Source: Myxococcales bacterium (GTDB taxonomy: Bacteria > Myxococcota_A > Polyangia > Polyangiales > Polyangiaceae). Taken from it: 64,000 nt of DNA. How positions within the stretch are numbered: position 1 is the first letter of the stretch; the number at the start of each line of letters is the position of its first letter. The translations under genes were made by a program, and so were the position numbers. Below the pieces are notes generated by a model, which made no database searches, was not told the DNA's origin, and saw only the letters and a list, made by a program, of their open reading frames with translations. Location: contig JACPVJ010000196.1 in the NCBI GenBank assembly GCA_016191785.1, positions 32,053-96,052 of the forward strand, given 5' to 3'. Positions 45,534 to 54,272 of the stretch are shown piece by piece.

Positions 45534-47502
45534 CGCCTTTTCGTGACGCGCCGGCGGCTGGGGTGGATCGGGCGGCCAGACCGCCCAGGACCAAGCCACC
45601 CCCCCGCCCCGAGATTTTCACGCGGAAAACCCCCTCCCGCAACGGGATGAGGGGGCCCGGCGTATCCGTGCACTCGCCCGCCCGCCCGTCCCACCGGGCG
45701 GCCCAGCGGACCCCTTCGGCTTCGAGCTCGACCTCCACTGGCCCGTCCCGATCGATGACCCATCGCGGGACGATCCGGTGGGCTCCCTCGGCGGCCGCCA
45801 TCAGCTCGAGCTCGACTTCGGCGTCACGGAGGCGGAGCCCGTAGCGCCCCCCCGCGCAGGCAGCGGCCGGGTAGTCGGGGTGGGCGTACCCGCGCCGCAC
45901 CTCGAGGGGCGGCCACTCGGCGCCCGCCTCGACGGAGGCAATCTCGGTCGGCACGTAACGCTCCACCCGTGGCGGCTCGGGGCGCGGGCTCGCGTCGAAG
46001 ACGTAGCGGTACGCCGGCGGGCGCCCGAGCGCGTTCCACAGCCAGGTGTCGTGGGCGTCGCCGCGGAAGCGCGCCACCACCCGGTCGCGCGCGCCGGGCA
46101 CGTGTCCCAGGTTGAACCCGTGGTCGGTGTTGACGAAGACCAAGCCGCGATCGACCCCCGCCGCCTCGAGCACCGTCGCCTCGAACATCGGCCGACCTCC
46201 TTCCCGGTCGCGCAGCGCCTCGTGCGCTCGATGACCGTGCAACCCGAACGCGAGGCACATCGCGCCCGGTGCGAAGCGACCGATGCGCAATCGGACGAGC
46301 CCCCACGCGGTCAGCGCATGCTCGACCGGCAGCGCTTCGGCCAAGAGCCGCGCCCCGCCGCCCGGGTAGTTGCCGTCGAAGTAGAAGGGCGCGTACGCCG
46401 CGATCAGCGCCATCACCACGAACGCCCCGAGCCGCACCCCACGCTCGTGTCGCCCCACGACCAGTGTGGCGACGACCACGGCAAACAGCGGCCAGGCGTT
46501 CATCACGTCGCCGAAGTGCATCCACAAACGCCGCCCGGTGGTCCCCAGCGCTGCGACCAGGCCATAGCCCTCGGAGAGCCGGCTCTGTACGAAGTCACCG
46601 TGCTCGAACACGCAACCGATGCCTGCGCCGAATCCGTAGCGAAAGCAGCCGGGGGGGCCGTCGGCCAGGGCGTAATAGCGAAGCTGCGTCGACCCGAGCC
46701 ACGAGCCGGTGGCCGCGTGCTGGTGCGCGAGGAGCAGCATCAGCCCCGGCAGCGCTCCGAGGCCGAGAACCAGGAGCTCGGCGCGCCGCCGGCGCAGACA
46801 GAGCAGCCCGGCGAACGCTCCGGCGGTGAGCCCGGTGACCGGGCGGGTCGCGATCAGGAACCCGAGCGCGAGCCCCGCCACCAGCAGCCAGCGCCCGCCC
46901 TTCAGGGCCCCGAGCAGCGCCAGGCACAAGAGCAGCGCCGCCCAGCCGTGGGACATGGTGTCGGCGGTGTGATAGCGCAGCGCCGCGCAGAGCACCGACA
47001 CGACCGCCGCCAAGAGCGCGACCTCGGTCTTGCCGAACAGCTCGCGCGCCAGCGCGTAGGTGACCCACGTGAGCGCGGCAGCGAGCACCGGGCCCACCGC
47101 CAGCGGCGCGCCCATCACGAAGCCGAGCGCGAGCAGCGCCGGGTAGCCCGGTGGGAACAGCACCGCGAGCGAGGCCTGTGCCGGTGGCGTGAGCAGGAAG
47201 CGACCGCGAAACGAGCCGGACGGATCGGGCACCGGAAACGCCAGGTACCCGCGGGCCATCGCGCGCGCCTCCAAGTAGTAGCTGGTCGCGTCGATGATGC
47301 GGGGCCCGCCGCGCAGGTAGTGGTACAGGTACCCGGCGGAGAGCAGCGCGGCGCCCAGCGCGAGGAGCGCGAGCGTCAGCCTGGGGCGGTCGCTCGCCGC
47401 GCGGGCGATACGATCGGCGCGCAGCGCACCGGCCGCCAGAGCCCCGAGGCCGATCGCCAGCACCGCCCAGGCCAGTGTCTCCTGCGGTAGCCCGAAGGTC
47501 AT
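45523..47502 (-). CDS. Multi-pass GT-C-like glycosyltransferase
   Basis: The 659-residue product has about ten hydrophobic helices in residues 1-400. IDATSYYLEARAMARGYLAF and FPPGYPALLALGF match the first-loop pattern of GT-C glycosyltransferases, where an acidic residue after the first helix acts in catalysis. A soluble C-terminal part of about 230 residues follows (VFVNTDHGFNLG, VERYVPTEIASV). It probably moves a sugar from a polyprenyl-phosphate donor outside the membrane. It starts 4 bp after the neighbouring GT-C-like gene, so they form a pair. Confidence 0.7.
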   Translation of the reverse strand: MTFGLPQETLAWAVLAIGLGALAAGALRADRIARAASDRPRLTLALLALGAALLSAGYLYHYLRGGPRIIDATSYYLEARAMARGYLAFPVPDPSGSFRGRFLLTPPAQASLAVLFPPGYPALLALGFVMGAPLAVGPVLAAALTWVTYALARELFGKTEVALLAAVVSVLCAALRYHTADTMSHGWAALLLCLALLGALKGGRWLLVAGLALGFLIATRPVTGLTAGAFAGLLCLRRRRAELLVLGLGALPGLMLLLAHQHAATGSWLGSTQLRYYALADGPPGCFRYGFGAGIGCVFEHGDFVQSRLSEGYGLVAALGTTGRRLWMHFGDVMNAWPLFAVVVATLVVGRHERGVRLGAFVVMALIAAYAPFYFDGNYPGGGARLLAEALPVEHALTAWGLVRLRIGRFAPGAMCLAFGLHGHRAHEALRDREGGRPMFEATVLEAAGVDRGLVFVNTDHGFNLGHVPGARDRVVARFRGDAHDTWLWNALGRPPAYRYVFDASPRPEPPRVERYVPTEIASVEAGAEWPPLEVRRGYAHPDYPAAACAGGRYGLRLRDAEVELELMAAAEGAHRIVPRWVIDRDGPVEVELEAEGVRWAARWDGRAGECTDTPGPLIPLREGVFRVKISGRGGGLVLGGLAARSTPAAGASRKGVDN

Positions 47503-47506
47503 CGGC

Positions 47507-49678
47507 TCACCGGGGCTGCACCAGCCAGAGGTGGTGCACCGAGTGCTCGGACTCGAGCGCCTCGACCTGGAACGTCACGCGGCCGACGGGCAGGTCGGCG
47601 GGGAGATCGAGCGCCCGCTCGACCCAGCCTTCGGTTCGATCGAACGCGATCTCGCCCACCCTCCGGCCGCCCGCGGTCACGGCCAGCTTGCCCGCCCGGG
47701 CAGGCGCCATCCGAAGGACGAGGCGGGCGCCGCCGCCGGGGGACGACAGGAAGAACTGCTGGCTCTTTCCCGCAGGAACGATCCGGCCGGCGTCGAACAG
47801 GTCACGGTGCGGCTCCTTCGGGTGTGCCAGCCGCTTCAGGTCCACGTGAGGGACTCCGAACTCGGTTCGATAACCGTGATCGGTCTCGCTGACCACGTCG
47901 GCGAAGTCGATCTCGTCCACGACGACGTCGCCTTCTCGCGTCGAGAAAGGGCGGGCGCTGCCTTCGAGTGCGCTCCAGTCGGGGCGATACAAGACCTTGG
48001 CCGCTCCGCCGCAGATCACGTTGCCGCTCACCGGGACCTCTCCGACCACCTCGCCGAACCACAGCGGCAAGACGCCCCACCACGACGGGTAGATGGCCAT
48101 GATGTCCGGCCGCTCGCCGGGGGGCATGCGCTCGATCAACTCCACGGCCGCTCCCACGCCCTGACGGGTGGCCCGTGCGAAGGGCAGCCCGCGCATCCCG
48201 CCCAGCCCGATGATGTCGAGGGCTGGCAAGTCCGCGGCGTACGGGATGGCCCCGGCGTCGCCCAGGAGCACGCGTTTCGGTGGCGCCGGCAGCATGTCGC
48301 GCAGCAGCCGACCGGTGCGGATGTGCTGGTCGCGGATGTTCCGCGACGCGCGCCCGAAGAACCAGACTTGATCGCGGAACTTCGGCTGGTGCTGCCACGC
48401 AAAGGCCCCCACCGCCGAGACCACCACCGAAGTGACCGCCACCCGCAGCACCAGGCCGCGCCGACCCAGCGCGAAGCTCTTGCTCACCATCGCGCCCACC
48501 CCCAAGCATGCCGCGAGCAGCACCCACGTCAGGGCGGGCATGGTGTAGCGCTCGTTCTGCCAGCGCACCTGGCCGTTGAGCGCCACCGTCAGCACCCAGA
48601 GCACGGCGCTCGCCCAGAGCAGCAGCGCAACGCGCCGCGTGCGGCGGGAAAACAGCGCGACCGCGCCGAGCGCGAAGGGCAAATAGCCCACCGCGAAGGT
48701 GCTGCTCAAGTGGTACTCGGCCACGCGCCGCACCTGGTACTCGACGTGGAACTTCCAGGCATTCCATGCCTCTTGCGCGCTCAAGTGCGGGTGGTGCAGC
48801 TCGAGCTTCACCAGGGCGCCGGCGGCCGTGCCGTCTCCGGTCAAGAGCTTGTTGGCGAGGGTCTGCGCCATCAGCACGGCCAGCGCGGGACCGCCGGCGA
48901 TGACCGGGATCCAGAGCGCGCGCCGCATTCCCAGGGACCGTCGCACCAGGAAGCCGGCCGATGGCGCGAACACCAGGACGACCACCGCGGACTCGGGTCG
49001 CGTCGCCACCAGCACCGCGCACCAGAAGCCGAGCAGCCCGGCGCAAAGCCAGGGCCGCGGTCGGCCGACGGCCTCGGGCGGCCCCCGGGTCAGGTCGTCC
49101 CAGGCGATCAGCGCGGCCACCCACACGGCCAGGAAGAACGCGACCTCCATCCCGCTGAACAAGCTCCACGACAGGACGCCCGTACCGAGCAGCGCGGGCG
49201 GCACCAGCCAGCTCGCATATCGGGGCAAGTCGCGGAACAGTCGACGCGCTGCCAGCAAGAGCGCGAACGTGCAGACGCACGCCACCACGCCCGCCCACAT
49301 CATCAGCGAGAGCTTGCGAAAACCGACCCAGTATCCCAGCGACAGCACGAAGGGATACAAGAGGCTCGTCCCGCCGCTAGAGTAACCGTTGCCCTCGGAC
49401 CACTGGAAGGGGTGCCCTCGCGCGATCGAGCGGGCGAAGTCGAAGTGGATGAACACGTCGTCGAGCGGCCCCGACCAGTCGCTGGCGGCGGCCAGCGGCT
49501 GGTTCGAGGTGTAGAGGATCTGCTGGCGCATCGACCCGTAGAACAGGCACGCCACCCAGAGCGTCAGCGCGCCCGCGAACAGGGCGTACAGAACACGCTC
49601 GGAGCCGACCCCCAAGCCGACGCGAGCGCGCGGCTTTCCGCTCTCGGGGCCCGAGTCCATCGCGGCCGCTTCTAGCAT
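47507..49678 (-). CDS. Multi-pass GT-C-like glycosyltransferase
   Basis: The ATG at 49678 has AGGGGA 6 nt upstream; a second ATG at 49660 is possible. The 723-residue product shows LDDVFIHFDFARSIARGHPF and NGYSSGGTSLLYPFVLSLGY, the acidic-loop pattern of mannosyl- and arabinosyltransferase-like GT-C proteins. About twelve helices are followed by a soluble beta-rich C terminus of 270 residues. Partner and substrate are unknown; two adjacent genes of this type suggest an exported glycan or lipid-linked sugar pathway. Confidence 0.7.
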   Translation of the reverse strand: MLEAAAMDSGPESGKPRARVGLGVGSERVLYALFAGALTLWVACLFYGSMRQQILYTSNQPLAAASDWSGPLDDVFIHFDFARSIARGHPFQWSEGNGYSSGGTSLLYPFVLSLGYWVGFRKLSLMMWAGVVACVCTFALLLAARRLFRDLPRYASWLVPPALLGTGVLSWSLFSGMEVAFFLAVWVAALIAWDDLTRGPPEAVGRPRPWLCAGLLGFWCAVLVATRPESAVVVLVFAPSAGFLVRRSLGMRRALWIPVIAGGPALAVLMAQTLANKLLTGDGTAAGALVKLELHHPHLSAQEAWNAWKFHVEYQVRRVAEYHLSSTFAVGYLPFALGAVALFSRRTRRVALLLWASAVLWVLTVALNGQVRWQNERYTMPALTWVLLAACLGVGAMVSKSFALGRRGLVLRVAVTSVVVSAVGAFAWQHQPKFRDQVWFFGRASRNIRDQHIRTGRLLRDMLPAPPKRVLLGDAGAIPYAADLPALDIIGLGGMRGLPFARATRQGVGAAVELIERMPPGERPDIMAIYPSWWGVLPLWFGEVVGEVPVSGNVICGGAAKVLYRPDWSALEGSARPFSTREGDVVVDEIDFADVVSETDHGYRTEFGVPHVDLKRLAHPKEPHRDLFDAGRIVPAGKSQQFFLSSPGGGARLVLRMAPARAGKLAVTAGGRRVGEIAFDRTEGWVERALDLPADLPVGRVTFQVEALESEHSVHHLWLVQPR

Positions 49679-49810
49679 TTGCGTCCCCTGCCCCGGGTAT
49701 TCCCCCGTACAAATCGATGCTTGCCCAGAGGGGGCGGAGGCGCTCTACTACCTGCCTCCCCAAGCAATTCCTGCTTTGGAACGCTCTCTGCCCACCCCCC
49801 GCTTCGCCGG

Positions 49811-51814
49811 ATGACGATGCGCTGGTTCATTGAGGTGTCTCGCCTCGGCGAGGACACGCCTCTCGAGAAGTACTGCCTCGAAGCCAAACAATGGCAGGCC
49901 GCGCTGCAAGAAGCGCGGAAGCGCCGTGGTGACGCCGGGCCCCTCTCGAAGTTCTCCATCGAGCTGCTCGAGCAGGGGTACCGCGCCGTCGATCCGTCCC
50001 AGAAGATCCGCTACGTGGTCAACAAGGCGCCGCCCGACGCGTCCCTGTCGCAGCCGCCGGCTGCGCCCGCGGCCGCCGCTGCGCCGGGCTCGTTTCCGTC
50101 GCCCCAGGTCCCGACGGCGCCGGTGATCAAGTCCGCCCCGGAGCCGGCGGCGTCGACCGACCCGATGGCGTCCCCCGCGCCGCACAGCGACCCACTCGCC
50201 TCGGCTCCGAAGACCGATCCGATGGCGGCGCTCCCGCCCGAGTCGCATGCCCCGCGCACCGACCCGCTGCCGCACCCGCCGCCGACCGTCACCATCCCAC
50301 CCGACCAAGTGCCCCCGATTGGCGCCGGGTCGCCGTCGTCGACCACTCAACCGATGACCCCGCCGGGTACCCAGGCCGCCGCCCCACCCGCGGCGCCGCC
50401 GCGGCCCGCGAGCGTGCAGCTGACTCAGCGCAGCTTGGAAGCGGCCCGCGAGCCCGACTTCCAGGTGGTCAAGAAGCGCGAAGAAGAGCCGACCGAGAAG
50501 ACGCCGATGCTGTACCGCGAGTACTCGTACGCGGTTCGGCCGGGCACCGAGCGCGCGAGCGTCGAAGTGCTGCTCTGGCTCAGGTTCCGCGAGATCCGGA
50601 CGGCGCTCGAGGGGCGCACCGAGCGCAAGTTCCTCCAGTTGGCCGTGTTCGACCACGTCTTCGAGAAGAAGCCCGCTCGTCCCCCGATCGCGACGCTGAT
50701 GTGGAAGGACTGGCGCGGCGATCCGATGCTCCAGTTCCCCGACCCTTCAGGGCCTGTGGGGACCCTGTCGCCGCCCGCGGTCACCGCGCCACCGCCAGCC
50801 GTCACGCTCCCGCCGAGCACGACCCAGCCCGCGGCCGCGCTCACCGAGCCCGCGTCGCCGCCCACCGATCTGGTCCCGGCGAAGCCCGAGCCCGCGCCGG
50901 TCGTGTCGCAACCCTTCGCGCCGGCGCCCTCGTCGCCGATCGCGTCCTCCAAGCCGCTCGAGCCACCGGTCGCGCCGCCGGTCGTTGCGCCGGCGCCGCC
51001 GGTCGCCGCGCCGGTGCCAACCGCCGTTGCGCCGTCGTCGCCATCGTCGCCCGCAACCGTTCCGTCCGCGCCGCCGGAACCGCCCTCTGCACCCGCGACG
51101 TCACCCATGGCCGCGCCGGCGCCGCTCCTCGCTCCCGAGGCACCCGCAGCCGTCGCGCCCGCGCCCGCCGCGCCGGCGCCCCCCCCTGCACCCGCAGTCG
51201 CCGCCCCGGCGCCCGCCGCGCCCGCACCTCCCGCCACGCCCCCGCCCGCTGCAGCACCCGCGCAAGCGGTCCAGAAGCGCCGCGCCGACGAGGATCTGAT
51301 CGGCGAGCTGTTCGAGTCGATGCACGACCTCCACTTCATGCCCGACATGATGTCCGGCGTGGAGTTCGTGCTCGGCATCTTGGTCAAGACGCTGCCCAGC
51401 GAGGCGATCTTGATCCACATCTTCGACATCAACCTGCGGCAGTTCGTGGTGGTGCGGGCGCTCGGCGTGTCGCCGCAGGCCGTCGTGCTGCACCGCACGC
51501 CCGACCGCGAGGCGCTGTTCCGTCGGGTGATGCGCGGCACCCGTGCCGTCGTGACCCGGAACGCCTCCAGCGAGGAGGCCTACCGCGCCGACCGCTGGAC
51601 CCTGCTCGGCGTCACGCCCGAAGTCGCGATCATCAGCCCCGTGCAGCAACACGGCCGCTACCTTGGCGCCATCGAGCTCGCCAACCCGCAAGGCGGCGGC
51701 GCGTACACCGAGCACGAGTCCCACGCGCTCGACTACATCTGCGAGCAGCTGGCCGAGTTCCTGGCGGCGCGGCCGATCGTGGTGGACGCCGACGTGGTGC
51801 TCGGCAAGCGCTGA
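49811..51814 (+). CDS. GAF-domain protein with long Pro/Ala linker
   Basis: The ATG at 49811 (or 49817) starts a 667-residue protein; an extension upstream to 49679 lacks plausible sequence. A small N-terminal domain of about 75 residues is visible (MRWFIEVSRLGEDTPLEKYC). A Pro/Ala/Ser-rich linker follows, interrupted near residues 215-300 by a folded segment (REYSYAVRPGTERASVEVLL). A second Pro/Ala region leads to a C-terminal GAF domain at about 506-650 (VEFVLGILVKTLPSEAILIH, PVQQHGRYLGAIELANP). It is cytoplasmic and probably a sensor. It precedes a histidine kinase by 18 bp, so the two may work together. Confidence 0.75.
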   Translation: MTMRWFIEVSRLGEDTPLEKYCLEAKQWQAALQEARKRRGDAGPLSKFSIELLEQGYRAVDPSQKIRYVVNKAPPDASLSQPPAAPAAAAAPGSFPSPQVPTAPVIKSAPEPAASTDPMASPAPHSDPLASAPKTDPMAALPPESHAPRTDPLPHPPPTVTIPPDQVPPIGAGSPSSTTQPMTPPGTQAAAPPAAPPRPASVQLTQRSLEAAREPDFQVVKKREEEPTEKTPMLYREYSYAVRPGTERASVEVLLWLRFREIRTALEGRTERKFLQLAVFDHVFEKKPARPPIATLMWKDWRGDPMLQFPDPSGPVGTLSPPAVTAPPPAVTLPPSTTQPAAALTEPASPPTDLVPAKPEPAPVVSQPFAPAPSSPIASSKPLEPPVAPPVVAPAPPVAAPVPTAVAPSSPSSPATVPSAPPEPPSAPATSPMAAPAPLLAPEAPAAVAPAPAAPAPPPAPAVAAPAPAAPAPPATPPPAAAPAQAVQKRRADEDLIGELFESMHDLHFMPDMMSGVEFVLGILVKTLPSEAILIHIFDINLRQFVVVRALGVSPQAVVLHRTPDREALFRRVMRGTRAVVTRNASSEEAYRADRWTLLGVTPEVAIISPVQQHGRYLGAIELANPQGGGAYTEHESHALDYICEQLAEFLAARPIVVDADVVLGKR

Positions 51815-51832
51815 AGGTATGTTCGATCCGCC

Positions 51833-53443
51833 ATGCCCGTGCGGACCCGACGCGAACGTGTGCTCACGTTCTTCTTCGTGCCGGCACTGGTGTTCGCGGT
51901 GGTGGTCTTGCTCGGCGTCACCTTCCGCAACAGCTTCCAGCTCGAGAAGCTGCGCGAGCAGTCGGTCGTCGAAGCCACGCTGACGCTCGCCAACGAGAAG
52001 GCCGACCGGCTCGACAAGCGCATCATCGAGCAGGACAACGCGGTGCTGTCGCTGGTCGACGTGGCCGACCGCGAGACCTTCGGTCAGCAATGGCTGACGG
52101 TGGCGGCCCGGCAGACCCCGACCGTCAGCAACGTCTTCTTGATCGACCTCGACTCGAAGGACCGCGAGGTGGTCGCCTTCGCCACCCGCGTGCCCCCGCT
52201 GCAGGCCGAGAGCGAGCGCCGGCTGCTGGTGCGCGAGCTCTTGCCCGAGCTCGAGCTGGGCGAGCCCCGGGCCCAGCTCAGGCATCTGCACAAGACGGTC
52301 GACGGGCAGAGCTACCTGCTCAGCTACTGGCAGCGCGAGGCCCGCGGTCGAAGGCTCGTCCTGGGCGCGTGGCACGACGTGCCGCGCGTCGTGCACGATC
52401 TGTTTCCCGCGCTCTACGAGCGCGACCAGAACGCGCGCGTCAACGTGGTGGACGAGAGCTCGCGCGTCGTGTTCGGCCCCAGCTTGAGTCGCGGCAGCTT
52501 CACCTTGGGTCGTCGCTTCGAGACCACGCTTTACAAGTGGAGCGTGAACGTCACGCTGGTGAGCGCCGCCGAGCTGACCGCGGCCGTGGCCCGCCGCCGG
52601 TCACTCGAGCTGGCGCTGGTGGGCACCTCCTGGCTGGTGGTGCTGGTCGGCCTCACGGTCGTGCTCATGGCCGCCGCCCGCGAGCGCAAGCTGTCTCGCT
52701 TGAAGAGCGACTTCGTCGCCAACGTCTCCCACGAGCTCAAGACGCCGCTCTCGCTGGTGCGCATGTTCGGTGAGCTCTTGCAGAGCGGCCGGGTGGAAAA
52801 CGACGAGAAGCGTGATCAATACCTGAAGATCATCGTTTCCGAGAGCGAGCGTTTGGGCGCGCTCATCGAGAACGTCCTCGATTTCGCCAAGGTCGAGCGG
52901 GGCAAGGCGGCGTACCACTTTTCGGCTGCCGAGGTGCGCGACGTGGTCGCCCGCGCGGTCGAGGTCTGCCGCGCCCGCGCGCAGCGCGACCAGGTGGAGC
53001 TGGTGCTGGTCCAGTCCGACGACGCCCTCAGCGCCCAGATCGACGAACGCGCGGTCGAGATCGCGGTCATCAACCTGGTGGACAACGCGCTCAAGTACGC
53101 GCCCGACGGGCGGCGCGTGCAGGTGCTCACTCGGCGCGTGGACGACCAGATCGAAATCCGCGTCGTGGACGAGGGGCCGGGGATCCCGGCGGAAGACCGC
53201 AAGCGCATCTTCGAGCGGTTCGAGCGCGGCCGAGGCGTGCAGTCCAAGCAGATCCGCGGCAGCGGGATCGGGCTCGCGCTGGTGAAGCACATCGCCGAGG
53301 CGCACGGTGGGCGAGCGTGGGTCGAGGTCGCGCTGCCGCGTGGCAGCGCGTTCGTGCTCACCCTGAAGGCCCGTGAGAAGAACGGTCAGCCGGTGAGCAT
53401 GGCGCCGGGCCGGGCCGCGGCGGGCCGCGACGTGGCAGTCTGA
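51833..53443 (+). CDS. Membrane sensor histidine kinase
   Basis: The 536-residue product has a first membrane helix near 11-31, an extracytoplasmic sensor region to about 255 and a second helix near 262-282. The HisKA domain carries the phosphoacceptor His-300 (ANVSHELKTPLSL). The ATPase domain has the N box NLVDNALKYA, G1 DEGPGIP and G2 GSGIGLALVK. It senses an external cue and phosphorylates a regulator. The nearest response-regulator gene is convergent, so it is not in the same operon. Confidence 0.93.
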   Translation: MPVRTRRERVLTFFFVPALVFAVVVLLGVTFRNSFQLEKLREQSVVEATLTLANEKADRLDKRIIEQDNAVLSLVDVADRETFGQQWLTVAARQTPTVSNVFLIDLDSKDREVVAFATRVPPLQAESERRLLVRELLPELELGEPRAQLRHLHKTVDGQSYLLSYWQREARGRRLVLGAWHDVPRVVHDLFPALYERDQNARVNVVDESSRVVFGPSLSRGSFTLGRRFETTLYKWSVNVTLVSAAELTAAVARRRSLELALVGTSWLVVLVGLTVVLMAAARERKLSRLKSDFVANVSHELKTPLSLVRMFGELLQSGRVENDEKRDQYLKIIVSESERLGALIENVLDFAKVERGKAAYHFSAAEVRDVVARAVEVCRARAQRDQVELVLVQSDDALSAQIDERAVEIAVINLVDNALKYAPDGRRVQVLTRRVDDQIEIRVVDEGPGIPAEDRKRIFERFERGRGVQSKQIRGSGIGLALVKHIAEAHGGRAWVEVALPRGSAFVLTLKAREKNGQPVSMAPGRAAAGRDVAV

Positions 53444-53449
53444 GCCGAT

Positions 53450-54229
53450 TCAGCGCCCGCCTTCGTCCGCCTGCCGGGCGTGCTCGAGCAAGAGCGCCGA
53501 GATCGCCGCGCGGATCTCGTCGGCGCCGCCGACGCGCTCGAGGGTGAACTCGAACTGGCCGGTCTTCCAGCCAAGAATGTCGAGCAGCGCCTCGCGCGAG
53601 GGCACCGCGCCGCCGTCGCCCTCGAGCTCGACCCGCAGGGCGCGGCCCTCGCGCAGGAACACGCGCGCGACGCGTTCGCCAACCACCACCAGGATGCCGG
53701 TCTTGCGCTCGACCGCCAGGAACGAGAGCAGCGATGCCGCCGAGACGTTCTCGAGATCGCCCCGCAGCGTGCCCGCGGTGTCGCTCTCGGCGGCCTGGCG
53801 CCGGCGGCGCACCACCCGGTGAACGCGCAGCAAGAGCTCGTCGGGGTGAAACGGCTTGGGCATGTAGGCGTCGACGCCGAGCTGGTAGCCCTTCAATCGC
53901 TCTTCGTCGCCGTCGAGGGTGGTCAAGAACACCACCGGCACGCCGCCCAGATTCGGGCGCGCGCGGATCATCCGGAGAAGCTGCCAGCCGTCCATCCGCG
54001 GCATGTTCACGTCGGTCAGTACGACGTCGGGCGGATCGGCGATGCACATCGACAGCGCCTCGAGCCCGTCGGCCACGCAGCGCACCCGATCCCCCCGGCG
54101 CACGAACGGATCGGCCGTGTACTCGCGCCACCGCGGGTCGTCGTCCACCACCACCACGTCGAGCGCATCCGGGTTCCGGGTCGACACCGGGACGCTTTGC
54201 CGCGAGCGAGGGCCGGGTTCCTGGGGCAT
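53450..54229 (-). CDS. Response regulator with DUF4388 (PatA-like) output
   Basis: The 259-residue product has a receiver domain with the acidic pocket VVDDDP, phosphoacceptor Asp-73 (LTDVNMPRMDGW) and Lys-125 (MPKPFHP). Residues 150-235 form a DUF4388 domain (LRGDLENVSAASLLSFLAVE, IRAAISALLLEHA), an output found in cyanobacterial PatA and many myxobacterial regulators. It has no DNA-binding domain, so the output is probably protein-protein. It is convergent with the histidine kinase (6 bp between stops) and 43 bp downstream of the isomerase gene. Confidence 0.85.
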   Translation of the reverse strand: MPQEPGPRSRQSVPVSTRNPDALDVVVVDDDPRWREYTADPFVRRGDRVRCVADGLEALSMCIADPPDVVLTDVNMPRMDGWQLLRMIRARPNLGGVPVVFLTTLDGDEERLKGYQLGVDAYMPKPFHPDELLLRVHRVVRRRRQAAESDTAGTLRGDLENVSAASLLSFLAVERKTGILVVVGERVARVFLREGRALRVELEGDGGAVPSREALLDILGWKTGQFEFTLERVGGADEIRAAISALLLEHARQADEGGR

Positions 54230-54272
54230 CGAGGGGCGCCCAGTTTAGGCGAAATCCGGGCGGCTGCCGAAC

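Noticed and set aside
47531..49675. A 714-codon open frame opposite a glycosyltransferase
   Set aside because: It mirrors the minus-strand gene almost exactly and encodes Arg/His/Gln-rich sequence with no signal or domain.
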